Source: Extensimonas vulgaris (GTDB lineage: Bacteria > Pseudomonadota > Gammaproteobacteria > Burkholderiales > Burkholderiaceae_C). Taken from it: a stretch of DNA of 64,000 nucleotides. The stretch lies in NCBI RefSeq assembly GCF_003337425.1, contig NZ_QPJU01000006.1, positions 124,001 through 188,000 of the forward strand, read 5' to 3'. Positions 9,096-18,374 of the stretch are shown here, in pieces; the first letter of the stretch is position 1, and every line of letters starts with the position of its first letter. A program made the position numbers and the translations under genes. The notes below the pieces were generated by a model. That model was not told the origin of the DNA. It worked only from the letters and a program-made list of their open reading frames with translations, and searched no databases.

Positions 9096-10476
9096 GCATC
9101 AGCGCCTCGATCTCGTCTGCTGCCACGGGCACGTCGCGCGTGAGCAGCTCGCAGCCCTGCGCGGTCACGAGGGCGTCGTCCTCGATGCGGATGCCGATGT
9201 GGTGGAAGGCCTCGGGCACGCCGGGCGCGGGGCGCACGTACAGGCCCGGCTCGATGGTCAGCACCATGCCGGGGCGCAGGATGCGGCTCGGGCGCTCGGT
9301 GATGGTCTCGCCCGACAGCGGGTCCTGGCGCACGCTGGTCTGGCCGACTTCGCCAGGCTCCACGTAGCTGCCGCAGTCGTGCACGTCCATGCCCAGCCAA
9401 TGGCTGGTGCGGTGCATGTAAAACGCAAAGTAGGCGCGGCTCGCGATCACGTCCTGCGCCGTGCCCACCTTGTTTTTGTCGAGCAGCCCGAGGTCGAGCA
9501 GCCCTTGTGCGAGCACGGCCACGGTGGCCTCGTGCGGCGCGTCGAAGCGCGCGCCGGCGCGTGTGGCGGCCACGGCGGCCTGCTGGCTCGCGAGCACCAG
9601 GTCATAGAGCGCGCGCTGCGGGCCGGTGAATTTGCCATCGGCCGGAAAGGTGCGTGTGATGTCGCTCGCGTAGCCGTCGAGCTCGCAGCCCGCGTCGATC
9701 AGCACCAGCTCGCCCGCGCGCAGCGGCGCGTCGCTCGCGCGGTAGTGCAGCACGCAGGCATTCGCGCCGGCGGCGACGATGGCGTCGTAGGCCGGGTACT
9801 GCGCGCCCTGCTGGCGGAATTCGTGCAGCAGCTCGGCTTCGAGGTGGTACTCGCGCGCGTCCTCGCCCGCACGCAGCATGCGCGCCGCGCGCTGCATCGC
9901 GCGCACATGGCCACGCGCGCTGATCTGCGCCGCGCGGCGCATGGTGGCCTGCTCGTGCGCGTCCTTGACGAGGCGCATCTCGTCGAGCAGCGTGCACAGG
10001 TCATTTTGCGCCGCCGGGCACAGCGCGCCGTAGCGTGCGCGCGCGCGCACCGCGGCGAGCCAGCCCTCCACGCGCGCCGCCAGGCCCGTGTGCGTGGCAA
10101 ACGGGTACCAGACGCAGGCGCGGTTTTCGAGCAGACGCGGCAGGCGCGCGTCCAGCTCGGCAAACGAATAGGCCGCATCCACGCCCAGCGCCGCGGGCGC
10201 GGCCTGCGGGCCCAGGCGGTAGCCGTCCCAGATTTCGCGCTCCATGTCCTTGGGCTGGCAAAACAGCGTGCTGTGGCCGTCGCCCGTGAGCACCAGGCAG
10301 GCATTGGGCTCACCAAAGCCCGTCAGGTAATAAAAGTAGCTGTCGGGGCGGTACTGGTACTGGTTGTCGCGGTTGCGCGGGCGCTCGGGCGCCGTCGGAA
10401 TGATGGCAATGCCGCCCGCGCCCAACTGGGCAGCCAGGCGGGCGCGGCGGTCGGCGTAAAGAGAAGAGGGGGGCAT
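9085..10476 (-). CDS. pepP: Xaa-Pro aminopeptidase (aminopeptidase P)
   Basis: The product has 463 residues and removes N-terminal residues ahead of proline. An N-terminal AMP_N domain (DSYFYYLTGF, PKDMEREIWDGYR) precedes a pita-bread metallopeptidase domain. Metal ligands are visible in LIDAGCELDGYASDITRTF (two Asp), HRTSHWLGMDVHD (His), MVLTIEPGLY (Glu) and GIRIEDDALVT (Glu). The start at 10476 matches the usual N-terminus; no strong ribosome binding site was seen. The first bases face the divergent symporter gene across about 260 nt. Confidence 0.92.
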   Translation of the reverse strand: MPPSSLYADRRARLAAQLGAGGIAIIPTAPERPRNRDNQYQYRPDSYFYYLTGFGEPNACLVLTGDGHSTLFCQPKDMEREIWDGYRLGPQAAPAALGVDAAYSFAELDARLPRLLENRACVWYPFATHTGLAARVEGWLAAVRARARYGALCPAAQNDLCTLLDEMRLVKDAHEQATMRRAAQISARGHVRAMQRAARMLRAGEDAREYHLEAELLHEFRQQGAQYPAYDAIVAAGANACVLHYRASDAPLRAGELVLIDAGCELDGYASDITRTFPADGKFTGPQRALYDLVLASQQAAVAATRAGARFDAPHEATVAVLAQGLLDLGLLDKNKVGTAQDVIASRAYFAFYMHRTSHWLGMDVHDCGSYVEPGEVGQTSVRQDPLSGETITERPSRILRPGMVLTIEPGLYVRPAPGVPEAFHHIGIRIEDDALVTAQGCELLTRDVPVAADEIEALMRGA

Positions 10477-10738
10477 GGCGGGTATGCGAAGGGAGCCGGA
10501 GACGGAAATGTGTGAACAGGCAAGTATCGGGGCTTTTGCGCGGCGTAGGGAAATGCGGGTTATCGGCGCAGGACGGGCTGCCGTTGCATCGCTGTTTCCC
10601 ACACGGCTGCGCGCGCAACGCACCCCTGCCTGCGCGTCAGAGGATCGCCGCTCGCTTCGGCAAAAAGGGGCGGGAATCTGCACAATCATGACCCACCAAC
10701 CACCCCGCCGTTGACGCCGGCTCAACCAGAGATTCTTG

Positions 10739-12073
10739 ATGATGAGCAGTTCCTCTTTCCCTTCCGCGACGCCAGCGCGTTCAAGCCAGCTCGCCACCGT
10801 TTTGCGCGTGACGAGTGGCAATTTCATGGAGATGTTCGACTTTTTCCTGTTTGGGTTTTATGCCACTTACATCTCCAAGGCATTCTTCCCATCGGACAAT
10901 GAATACGCCTCGCTGATGATGACCTTCATGACCTTTGGCGCCGGCTTTCTGATGCGGCCCTTGGGTGCAGTTTTTCTCGGTGCCTATATCGACCGTGTCG
11001 GCCGCAGGAAGGGTCTGATCGTCACGCTGGCGCTGATGGCCATGGGCACGGTGTTGATCGCTTTTGTGCCCAGCTATGCGAGTATCGGACTGCTCGCGCC
11101 CACCCTGGTATTGATCGGTCGCCTGCTGCAGGGCTTTTCGGCCGGGGTCGAGCTTGGCGGCGTATCAGTCTATCTTTCCGAAATGGCGACACCGGGGCAC
11201 AAGGGCTTCTATGTGAGTTGGCAATCGGCGAGCCAGCAAGTCGCCATCATCGTGGCGGCCGCACTGGGGTATGCGATCAATGTGTGGATGGCGCCGCAGC
11301 AGGTGGGCGAGTGGGGCTGGCGCGTGCCGTTTTTCATCGGCTGTCTGATCGTGCCAGTATTGTTCCTGCTGCGCCGTTCACTGCAGGAAACGGTGGAATT
11401 CGAGCAGCGCAAACACCGCCCCTCCCTCGGAGAAATTTACCGTTCCATGGTGCAAAACTGGCGTCTGATCCTCGCAGGAATGCTGCTGGTGTCCATGACC
11501 ACCGTGTCGTTTTACTTGATCACCGTCTACACCCCGACTTTTGGCAAGAGCGTGCTCAAGCTCAGTACCGTCGATGCGCTCGTGGTAACTTTTTGCGTGG
11601 GCATTTCCAACTTTTTCTGGCTGCCCATCATGGGCGCGTTGTCTGACAAGGTGGGTCGCAAGCCACTGCTGCTGCTGTTCAGTGCGCTGACCATTCTGAC
11701 GGCCTACCCAGCCTTGGTATGGCTCACGCAGGCACCATCGTTCATGCGCATGCTCGAAGTGGAGCTGTGGCTGTCGTTTTTGTATGCAAGCTGGAATGGT
11801 GCTGGGGTGGTGGCGTTGACCGAGGTGATGCCGGTCGAAGTGCGCACCGCCGGTTTTTCACTTGCCTACAGCCTGGCCACAGCCTTGTTTGGCGGTTTTA
11901 CACCGGCCATTGCTACTGGACTCATCGAGCTAACGCACAACAAGGCAGCGCCCGGCCTTTGGATGGCCGCTGCCGCCGCTTGCGGGTTGCTGGCTACCTT
12001 GATTCTGTACCGCCGTGCGGCAGTCGAGGGGCGCGCACTTGCCCATCAGCGCGCCACCAGCCTGACCCCATAG
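10739..12073 (+). CDS. MFS citrate/tricarballylate:proton symporter family transporter
   Basis: The product has about 444 residues and roughly 12 hydrophobic segments. It belongs to the metabolite:H+ symporter group: [18 protein letters not shown] near the N-terminus, the GRRKG loop after helix 2, [20 protein letters not shown] in helix 4, and DKVGRKPLL between helices 8 and 9. By recall it closely resembles CitA/TcuC citrate or tricarballylate carriers. TTG at 10736 and ATG at 10739 and 10742 are all possible starts. No tcuAB-like catabolic genes adjoin it, so the substrate is uncertain. Confidence 0.8.
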   Translation: MMSSSSFPSATPARSSQLATVLRVTSGNFMEMFDFFLFGFYATYISKAFFPSDNEYASLMMTFMTFGAGFLMRPLGAVFLGAYIDRVGRRKGLIVTLALMAMGTVLIAFVPSYASIGLLAPTLVLIGRLLQGFSAGVELGGVSVYLSEMATPGHKGFYVSWQSASQQVAIIVAAALGYAINVWMAPQQVGEWGWRVPFFIGCLIVPVLFLLRRSLQETVEFEQRKHRPSLGEIYRSMVQNWRLILAGMLLVSMTTVSFYLITVYTPTFGKSVLKLSTVDALVVTFCVGISNFFWLPIMGALSDKVGRKPLLLLFSALTILTAYPALVWLTQAPSFMRMLEVELWLSFLYASWNGAGVVALTEVMPVEVRTAGFSLAYSLATALFGGFTPAIATGLIELTHNKAAPGLWMAAAAACGLLATLILYRRAAVEGRALAHQRATSLTP

Positions 12074-12363
12074 CTCGCGCTGCCTGCGGCCCAGGCGAGC
12101 AGGCGGTCGATGTTGGGGTGCTTGCCGGGGTGGGCCTGGGCGTCGGCCAGGTGCTCGCCGTACCACTGCAGCCCCTCGGCCGCCGCGGCAGGCGTGATGG
12201 CGCCACCGTGTTTTTGCGCCAGGGCGTGGTACACGGCCAGCGAGCCGGCCTGGCCGGGCTTGTTTTCTATCGTGGCCACGACCTGGCCTTGTGCGTCGAG
12301 CAGTTGCAGGGCGGCGAGGTGGGCGATGGCGGGGAGTTGCTGGAGGCGGGTGGCGAAGTTCAT
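12046..12363 (-). CDS. DUF2322 family protein
   Basis: The product has 105 residues and is soluble, with no signal peptide. The sequence [20 protein letters not shown], the [22 protein letters not shown] segment and [12 protein letters not shown] recall the DUF2322 family of small beta- and gammaproteobacterial proteins of unknown function. Its 3' end overlaps the 3' end of the convergent transporter gene by 28 nt. The start at 12363 is the first Met of the conserved block. No role can be inferred from the neighbours. Confidence 0.65.
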   Translation of the reverse strand: MNFATRLQQLPAIAHLAALQLLDAQGQVVATIENKPGQAGSLAVYHALAQKHGGAITPAAAAEGLQWYGEHLADAQAHPGKHPNIDRLLAWAAGSASYGVRLVAR

Positions 12364-12537
12364 GGGGGTTGTTTGTTTTGCGGCGGCAAAATGTAATCGG
12401 TGGCCCGAGAGCATATCGGGACGCAAGGAGGCCCCGGAGCTTCTTCTGCATTGACGCGCAGCGAAAATGCGCTCGCGTGCCGGCGGGCTGTCCTTCCGGC
12501 AGGTTGAAGAAATCACACGATCAGCAAGGAGAGGTAC

Positions 12538-13404
12538 ATGGCGAGAAGAAAGGAAAGCGGCTTGGCCGATGCTTTGTTCGACTTGACGGCAGCCTTGCCG
12601 TGGTGGGTGGGCGTGGTGTTGGCCGTCATTGCCTACGCGGTGCTGAACCGGTATGCCGTGATGGAGGTGCCCACCACGCTTTCGGCAGGCCAAAAAGGGG
12701 GCGACATGCTGTCCGCGATGGTGATCAAAGGGCTGGCCGTGGGCGGGCAATATCTGGTTCCCTTCATCTTGTTGGCGGCGGCGGCTGCCTCTGCCATTGG
12801 CCGGCGCAAGCGGCAGGGGTTGATTGCCGAAGTGGGCAACGATGCTACGGGCGCGGCGCTGCGCACCATGGGCTGGCGCGATTTCGAACTTCTCGTTGGC
12901 GAGGCTTTCCGCCTGCGCGGCTATGCCGTGACCGAATTGGGCGGGAATGGTGCCGACGGCGGTGTGGACCTGACATTGACCAAGGGCGGCGAAACTTTCC
13001 TCGTCCAATGCAAGCGCTGGAAGGCATTCCAGGTGTCCGTCGAGGTCGTGCGCGAGCTCTATGGCGTGATGGCGGCGCAGGGGGCTGCTGGTGGCTTTGT
13101 GGTCACTTCGGGGAGCTTCACTGAACCGGCGCGCAATTTCGCCCAAGGACGGAACATCGAACTGATCGACGGCCCTGCGCTCAAGAAGATGATCGATGCT
13201 GTGCGGCCCGCAGTCGCAAGCAAGGAAAAAGCGGCAAGCGCACCGGCTGTGGCTGCCGCGCCAATGGCGGCGCCGGTTTGTCCGCTGTGTGGCAGTCCAA
13301 TGGTGAGACGATTGGCCCAACGGGGCGCCAATGCCGGCAAGCCGTTTTGGGGGTGCAGCCGTTATTCGCAGACCAAATGCGGAGGGACTCGAGCTATTGA
13401 GTAG
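12538..13404 (+). CDS. Membrane-anchored Mrr-like restriction endonuclease domain protein with zinc ribbon
   Basis: The product has 288 residues. Two membrane segments (about 22-40 and 68-88) come first. A PD-(D/E)XK nuclease domain of the Mrr_cat type spans about 105-215: FELLVGEAFRLRGY, then ADGGVDLTL with D144, and FLVQCKRW with Q157 and K159. A topoisomerase-type C4 zinc ribbon ends the protein (C248, C251, C273, C281). The fold cleaves DNA in type IV restriction or acts on branched DNA. The membrane anchor suggests action at the envelope, for example on incoming DNA, which is inference. No methylase or partner gene adjoins it. Confidence 0.82.
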   Translation: MARRKESGLADALFDLTAALPWWVGVVLAVIAYAVLNRYAVMEVPTTLSAGQKGGDMLSAMVIKGLAVGGQYLVPFILLAAAAASAIGRRKRQGLIAEVGNDATGAALRTMGWRDFELLVGEAFRLRGYAVTELGGNGADGGVDLTLTKGGETFLVQCKRWKAFQVSVEVVRELYGVMAAQGAAGGFVVTSGSFTEPARNFAQGRNIELIDGPALKKMIDAVRPAVASKEKAASAPAVAAAPMAAPVCPLCGSPMVRRLAQRGANAGKPFWGCSRYSQTKCGGTRAIE

Positions 13405-13441
13405 TAAGGCCCTTGGACTGGCGTATGGAGCCGCTGCCAGC

Positions 13442-14230
13442 CTACCGATTCAACTCCGCCAGCCGCTCGGGTGTGCCCACGTCGGTCCAGGCGCCGGTGT
13501 AGATCTCGGCGCTGACCTGGCCTGCTGCGATGGCGCGGCGCAGCAGGGGCGCGAGTGGCGCAGCCACGCCGGCGGGGTTGCCGGGGGGGATGTCGCACCA
13601 GGGCGGCTCGAACAGCGCGCGGCGGTACAGCGCGTAGGTGCTGAAGGTGTGGCGCGTGCTGCCTGGCGGCGCTTCGTTGCGCGCCATGCCGTCGGGAGAC
13701 AGACCGAAGTCGCCCTGGGGGTGGTGCGGCGGGTTGGGCACCAGCCACAGATGGGCCAGCAGGCCGCTGGCGGCAAAGCGCTCGACGGCGGTGCGCTCGA
13801 AACAGAAGCCGGGCGCGAACACGTCGCCCGCCACCACCCAGAAAACGTCGTCCGCTGCGGGCGCCAGCAGCGGCAGCGCGCGCGCGATGCCGCCCGCGGT
13901 TTCGAGCGCGGCGCCGAAGTCGCGGCCTTCGGGGGAGTATGAAATCGATAGCTGCTTGCGCGCGTCAGTATTGCCTTGGAGAGCAAAATGATCTGAAAAA
14001 TGGGCGCAGATCTGCTCCCCCAGCCAGGCGGTGTTGATGACGGCCCGCGTGACGCCCGCGGCGGCGAGCGCGCGCAGGTGCCATTCGAGTAACGGGCGCC
14101 CCTGCACGCGCAGCAGGGGCTTGGGAGTGTGGTCGGTCAGCGGGCGCATGCGCTCGCCGCGGCCTGCGGCGAGCAGCATGGCGGGGGCTTGGGGCGCGGG
14201 GGCGGGAAAAGGGTTCGTCTTGGCGTGCAT
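13442..14230 (-). CDS. Nucleotidyltransferase, MurU-like (N-acetylmuramate-1-phosphate uridylyltransferase family)
   Basis: The product has 262 residues. The nucleotide-binding signature AMLLAAGRGERMRPLTDHTP KPLL lies near the N-terminus, followed by the metal-binding VVAGDVFAPGF. MurU makes UDP-MurNAc in the peptidoglycan recycling shortcut of species that lack the long route. No aminoglycan kinase (AmgK) adjoins it here. Residues about 80-97 (ALQGNTDARKQLSI) are an insert relative to relatives as I recall them; its DNA resembles a family F repeat. The start at 14230 is chosen because the conserved block follows it. Confidence 0.75.
   Translation of the reverse strand: MHAKTNPFPAPAPQAPAMLLAAGRGERMRPLTDHTPKPLLRVQGRPLLEWHLRALAAAGVTRAVINTAWLGEQICAHFSDHFALQGNTDARKQLSISYSPEGRDFGAALETAGGIARALPLLAPAADDVFWVVAGDVFAPGFCFERTAVERFAASGLLAHLWLVPNPPHHPQGDFGLSPDGMARNEAPPGSTRHTFSTYALYRRALFEPPWCDIPPGNPAGVAAPLAPLLRRAIAAGQVSAEIYTGAWTDVGTPERLAELNR
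13940..13992. repeat. Degenerate in-frame family F repeat inside the murU-like gene
   Basis: The stretch GATAGCTGCTTGCGCGCGTC through AGCAAAATGATCTGAAAAA follows, in inverted orientation, the layout of the element at 16356-16415. It adds about 18 codons without breaking the frame. Confidence 0.5.
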
Positions 14231-14298
14231 GGAGCGTACGGTAGAAACCCCTGTTGTGCCTGGGCGCTCTTTGGGTGCTCTGAAGACCGCCATCACCT

Positions 14299-15036
14299 TC
14301 AGGGCTGACGCAAGCGATCTACCGTTGCATGCAAGTCGCGGCTCCAGGTGCGGCGATCACGGCCCTGCGCGCGTTCGGGGAGGCCGAAGTGCACCACGGC
14401 CTCGATGGGCGCGGCGCGCAGGGTGCGCCATAAAGAGCCCAGCATGGTCGCATTGCCGGTAAAGGTGGGGGCAAAGCTGCGCTTGCCGGTGGTTTTGTCC
14501 AGATAACACAGGCCCACGGGTTGCACCGGCGCATCGATGGCAATCGCCGCTTGCAGCAGGTTCGGATGAAAAGGCCGCAGCGTGTGGCCGTCGCCCGTAG
14601 TGCCTTCGGGGAAGATCGCCACGACCTCGCCTTGTTGCAGGGCCGTTTGCACGTTGCGCACGACGCGCGCCGTATCCCGCCGCGAATTGCGATCCAAATA
14701 CAGCGTGCCGGCAGCACGCGCGAGCACGCTCACGAGCGGCCAGGACTGCACGTCGGACTTGGATACGAAACGACAGTAGCGGGTGGCATGCAAAACCGAG
14801 ATGTCGAGCCACGAAGAATGGTTGGCCACGAGCAGCATGGGCCCGGCGACGGGCGGCTGGCCGACGATGCGCAGCGAAACCCCGATGATGCGCAACATGG
14901 CCTGCGCCCAAGCCTGTACGCGCATCTGCTGTTCTTCGGGCGACAGGCGTGGAAACCGCAACAAAGCCACGCCCACGCCATCGAGCACATGCCAGAGCAG
15001 CCGCAAAAAACGCCAGCACGCGAGGGTTCTACTCAT
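14299..15036 (-). CDS. 1-acyl-sn-glycerol-3-phosphate acyltransferase (PlsC family)
   Basis: The product has 245 residues with a hydrophobic N-terminal half. The acyltransferase motif I is NHSSWLD near residue 71 (HX4D catalytic pair) and motif III is FPEGTTGDG, where the Glu and Gly bind the glycerol phosphate. It would acylate lysophosphatidic acid or a related lysolipid at the inner membrane. It is the fifth minus-strand gene downstream of algH, 27 nt after pyrX and 68 nt before the murU-like gene. Several paralogues of this family are common, so the exact acceptor is unknown. Confidence 0.85.
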   Translation of the reverse strand: MSRTLACWRFLRLLWHVLDGVGVALLRFPRLSPEEQQMRVQAWAQAMLRIIGVSLRIVGQPPVAGPMLLVANHSSWLDISVLHATRYCRFVSKSDVQSWPLVSVLARAAGTLYLDRNSRRDTARVVRNVQTALQQGEVVAIFPEGTTGDGHTLRPFHPNLLQAAIAIDAPVQPVGLCYLDKTTGKRSFAPTFTGNATMLGSLWRTLRAAPIEAVVHFGLPERAQGRDRRTWSRDLHATVDRLRQP

Positions 15037-15063
15037 GGTGGAGTCGTTCCTGGGGCAAAGGAT

Positions 15064-16353
15064 TCATGCACGTTCGAAGGCAATCCTGCCGCCCATCACG
15101 GTGCAGCGCACCTGGCCGGGAAGTTCGTAGCCCAGAAACGGCGTGTGCTTGCCCTGGCTGCGCAGCGTGTCGGCACGCACGCTCCAGTGTGCCTGCGGGT
15201 CGAAGATGCACAGGTCGGCCACGCCGCCCTCGACGATGCGTCCCAGGCCTGGGTGATCCGGCGCATTGCCGAGCACGCCCGCCGGCGCGCTGCTGACCAC
15301 GGCGAGCGCGCGCGCCAGCGGCACGCCCTGGTCTTGCGACCACTTGAGCGCGAGGCCGAGGAGCAGTTCCAGCCCCGTGGCGCCGGGCTCGGCCTCGGCA
15401 AAAGGCAAAGCCTTGGCGTCCTCATCGACCGGCGTGTGGTCGGACACGAGGGCGTCTATGGTGCCGTCGGCCAGGCCCGCACGGAGCGCGTCGCGGTCGC
15501 GCGCCTGGCGCAGCGGCGGCGCGAGCCGCGCGCGGCTGTCGAAGTAACCCATGTCGGTGTCGGTGAGGTGCAGCGAGTTGATGCTCACGTCGCAGCTCAG
15601 CGGCAGGCCTTCGGCCTTGGCGCGGCGCACCAGTTCGACGCCTGCGGCGCTCGAGAGGCGGCACAGGTGCACGCGCGCGCCCGTGCTGCGCTGCAGCTCG
15701 AAGATGGTGTGCAGGGCGATGGTTTCGGCCGCCACGGGCACGCCCGCCAGGCCCAGGCGCGTGGCGAGCGCGCCGCTGGCGGCCACGCCGCGCCCCAGGT
15801 GCGCATCCTGCGGGCGCAGCCACACGGTGTAGCCGAAGGTGGCCGCGTATTGCAGCGCACGCAGCAGCACCTGCGTGTTGGGCAGCGGCACCTCGGCCTG
15901 ACCGAAGCCGACGCAGCCGGCTTCGCTGAGTTCGGCCATTTCGGTCAGCACCTCGCCGGCCAGGCCGCGCGTGAGCGCGCCGAGCGGGAACACGCGCGCG
16001 AGGTGCAGCTTTTCGGCGCGCGACTTGAGCATTTCGACCAGGCCGGGCTCGTCGAGCACGGGCTCGGTGTCGGGCAGGCACACCAGGCTGGTCACGCCGC
16101 CGGCCGCAGCGGCGGCCATTTCGGACTCGAGCATGCCCTCGTGCTCGTGCCCGGGCTCGCGCAGGCGCGCCGCCAGGTCCACCAGGCCGGGCAGCACGAT
16201 GCAGCCGCGCGCATCGAGCACGCGCCGCGGCACGAAGTCCGCCGGCGCCGGCCCGAGCGCGAGGACGCGCCCCGCGGCCAGCGCGACGTCGCAGTGCTGG
16301 TCGAAGCCGCTGGCCGGATCGATCACGCGGCCGTGCTGGATCAGTAGGTTCAT
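15064..16353 (-). CDS. pyrX: Dihydroorotase-like protein PyrX (catalytically inactive PyrC')
   Basis: The product has 429 residues and an amidohydrolase fold like type I dihydroorotase. The metal-binding HXH of the family (usually GLVDMHVHLREPG) is replaced: A61 and R63 stand where the two His should be. A later SINSLHL replaces the usual His-bearing motif, while SDHTPV keeps an Asp-His. Such PyrC' proteins are non-catalytic and assemble with aspartate transcarbamoylase. It lies 85 nt downstream of pyrB, as in other beta- and gammaproteobacteria. A family F repeat fills the gap and forms its leader. A real dihydroorotase must be encoded elsewhere. Confidence 0.88.
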   Translation of the reverse strand: MNLLIQHGRVIDPASGFDQHCDVALAAGRVLALGPAPADFVPRRVLDARGCIVLPGLVDLAARLREPGHEHEGMLESEMAAAAAGGVTSLVCLPDTEPVLDEPGLVEMLKSRAEKLHLARVFPLGALTRGLAGEVLTEMAELSEAGCVGFGQAEVPLPNTQVLLRALQYAATFGYTVWLRPQDAHLGRGVAASGALATRLGLAGVPVAAETIALHTIFELQRSTGARVHLCRLSSAAGVELVRRAKAEGLPLSCDVSINSLHLTDTDMGYFDSRARLAPPLRQARDRDALRAGLADGTIDALVSDHTPVDEDAKALPFAEAEPGATGLELLLGLALKWSQDQGVPLARALAVVSSAPAGVLGNAPDHPGLGRIVEGGVADLCIFDPQAHWSVRADTLRSQGKHTPFLGYELPGQVRCTVMGGRIAFERA

Positions 16354-16355
16354 GG

Positions 16356-16415
16356 TTTTTTGGATGAAAATGGCCTCTAGCCCTTATGTATCAAGCGCTA
16401 GCAGCTATCAATAAA
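16356..16415. repeat. Family F repeat in the pyrB-pyrX gap
   Basis: It reads from TTTTTGGATGAAAATGGCC through CTCTAGCCCTTATGTATC to AAGCGCTAGCAGCTATCAAT. It contains a near-palindromic core (CTAGC...GCTAG) and matches 34562-34620 closely by eye. It begins 3 nt upstream of the pyrX start codon. Confidence 0.8.
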
Positions 16416-16438
16416 GGACTTTTCGTACGCTCCGCCCC

Positions 16439-17401
16439 TCAGGCTTCATTACCCGCAACGATGGACATCACCGCCATGCGCACCGCGATGCCGAAGGTGA
16501 CCTGCGGCAGGATCACGCTCTGGCGGCCGTCGACGACGGCGGAGTCGATCTCGACGCCGCGGTTGATCGGGCCGGGGTGCATGACGATCGCGTCGGGCTT
16601 AGCCCAGCGCAGCTTTTCGGGGCTGAGGCCGAAGTGCTTGAAGTATTCCTGGCGCGAGGGCAGCAGCGCGCCGCTCATGCGCTCGTTTTGCAGGCGCAGC
16701 ATGATGACCACGTCGACGTCCTGGATGCCTTCTTGCAGCGTGTGGCACACGCGCACGCCCATGGGCGCCATGTCGGCGGGCACCAGCGTGCGCGGGCCGA
16801 CCACGCGCACTTCGGCCGCGCCCAGCGTGGTCAGCGCGTGGATGTCCGAGCGCGCCACGCGCGAGTGCAGCACGTCGCCGACGATGGCCACCGTGAGATT
16901 GCTGAAGTCTTTTTTGTAGTGGCGTATGGTGTACATGTCGAGCAGCCCCTGCGTGGGGTGCGCATGCCGCCCGTCGCCCGCGTTGATCACGTGCACATGC
17001 GGCGCCACGTGCTGCGCGATCAGGTAGGGTGCACCCGACTCGCTGTGGCGCACCACAAACAAGTCCGCCGCCATGGCGCTCAGGTTGGCGATGGTGTCGA
17101 GCAGCGATTCGCCCTTGCTCGCCGAACTGCGCGCGATGTCGAGGTTGATCACGTCCGCCGACAGCCGCTTGGCCGCGATCTCGAACGTGGTGCGCGTGCG
17201 CGTGCTGTTTTCGAAAAACAGGTTGAACACGCTCTTGCCGCGCAGCAGCGGCACTTTTTTGACCTCGCGGTCGTTCACGCTGACGAAATTGTCGGCTGTG
17301 TCGAGGATCTGCAGCAGGATGTCGCGCGGCAGGCCCTCGGTGGACAGCAGGTGGATCAGCTCGCCGTGCGCGTTGAGCTGGGGATTGCGCCGGTGCAGCA
17401 C
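16439..17401 (-). CDS. pyrB: Aspartate carbamoyltransferase catalytic subunit
   Basis: The product has 320 residues and joins carbamoyl phosphate and aspartate in pyrimidine synthesis. Carbamoyl-phosphate binding is shown by [15 protein letters not shown], with [10 protein letters not shown] and [13 protein letters not shown] further on. The start is GTG at 17401, two bases after the pyrR stop, with GAGGAGG inside the pyrR 3' end; the protein then begins [10 protein letters not shown] as in relatives. Translational coupling to pyrR is likely. No pyrI regulatory subunit is present, in keeping with the PyrX-associated class. Confidence 0.95.
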   Translation of the reverse strand: MLHRRNPQLNAHGELIHLLSTEGLPRDILLQILDTADNFVSVNDREVKKVPLLRGKSVFNLFFENSTRTRTTFEIAAKRLSADVINLDIARSSASKGESLLDTIANLSAMAADLFVVRHSESGAPYLIAQHVAPHVHVINAGDGRHAHPTQGLLDMYTIRHYKKDFSNLTVAIVGDVLHSRVARSDIHALTTLGAAEVRVVGPRTLVPADMAPMGVRVCHTLQEGIQDVDVVIMLRLQNERMSGALLPSRQEYFKHFGLSPEKLRWAKPDAIVMHPGPINRGVEIDSAVVDGRQSVILPQVTFGIAVRMAVMSIVAGNEA

Positions 17402-17403
17402 GC

Positions 17404-17925
17404 TCAAGCCTCCTCGATTTGAAAGTGGAATTGGCCCTGCGCGTCGCGCGCGAGGGCGAGCGACTGCGTGGGCGGCAGCGCCACGCGCGCCGCGGCGAAG
17501 TCGGCCTGCACGGGCAGCTCGCGCCCGCCGCGATCGACGAGCACCGCCAGGCGCACGCGCGCGGGGCGGCCGTAGTCGAACAGCTCGTTGAGCACGGCGC
17601 GCAAGGTGCGCCCGGTGTAGAGCACGTCGTCGAGCAGCAGAATGTCGGCCCCTTCGACGTCGAAAGGCAAGGTCGTCTGCGCACTCGCGCTCAGGCCGCG
17701 CTGGGCGAAGTCGTCGCGGTGCAGCGCCGAAGACAACACGCCGGGCGCGCCGGGCAGGCCCAGGTCTTTTTGCAGGCGCTCGGCCAGCCACGCGCCGCCC
17801 GAGGCAATGCCAGCGAGCCGCGTCGCCGGCGCCATGAGCGCGCGCACCCCGTGCAGCAGTTCGCGGTAGAGGGCCTCGGCGTCGAGCACGAGGCGGCCGG
17901 CGGCGGCAGGCGGGGGGGAACTCAT
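17404..17925 (-). CDS. pyrR: PyrR family pyrimidine regulator / uracil phosphoribosyltransferase
   Basis: The product has 173 residues. The PRPP-binding loop is [16 protein letters not shown], followed by the PyrR-type [20 protein letters not shown]. In Firmicutes PyrR is an RNA-binding attenuator that also makes UMP from uracil. In proteobacteria it may act only as a phosphoribosyltransferase; I saw no attenuator hairpins upstream, and the gene overlaps ruvX by 4 nt (ATGA). It precedes pyrB in the same operon. Confidence 0.92.
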   Translation of the reverse strand: MSSPPPAAAGRLVLDAEALYRELLHGVRALMAPATRLAGIASGGAWLAERLQKDLGLPGAPGVLSSALHRDDFAQRGLSASAQTTLPFDVEGADILLLDDVLYTGRTLRAVLNELFDYGRPARVRLAVLVDRGGRELPVQADFAAARVALPPTQSLALARDAQGQFHFQIEEA

Positions 17926-18374
17926 GGCAGGCTCCTCAAAAATTGCTCCAGGATGATGCAGGCGGCGCCGGCGTCGGCATCCGGCGTGCGCGCCTCGGCC
18001 AGCGCTGCGGTGGTACTGTAGCGCTCATCGACCTCGTACACCGGCAGACCAAAGCGCCCGTGCAGCTTGCGCGCGAACTTGCGCGCACGCACGGTGTTTT
18101 CGTGGCTCGCGCCGTCAGGATGAAAGGGCACACCGACCACCAGCGCATCGGGCTGCCATGCACGGATGCGCCGCGCCACCTCGGCAAAGCGCGCGTCACC
18201 CGCGGCATGGATGCTGGCTTGCGGGCTCGCGCTGCGCAACAGCCGCGTGCCCACGGCCACGCCGGTGCGCCGCAGGCCGTAGTCAAAAGCCAGAAAGGTC
18301 TGCAGGTGGGCGGGCACGGGCGCAGACTCGGACGCTTGCGCGGGCAAGTCGCCCCGTTCGTCGCTTTTCATCAC
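17922..18374 (-). CDS. ruvX: RuvX / YqgF, putative pre-16S rRNA nuclease (Holliday-junction resolvase fold)
   Basis: The product has 150 residues. The RNase H-like fold starts [19 protein letters not shown] with the first catalytic Asp, then [10 protein letters not shown], and [11 protein letters not shown] with the second acidic site. The family matures the 5' end of 16S rRNA and was first proposed as a Holliday-junction resolvase. It overlaps both algH and pyrR by 4 nt (ATGA), so the genes are translationally coupled. Confidence 0.92.
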   Translation of the reverse strand: MMKSDERGDLPAQASESAPVPAHLQTFLAFDYGLRRTGVAVGTRLLRSASPQASIHAAGDARFAEVARRIRAWQPDALVVGVPFHPDGASHENTVRARKFARKLHGRFGLPVYEVDERYSTTAALAEARTPDADAGAACIILEQFLRSLP

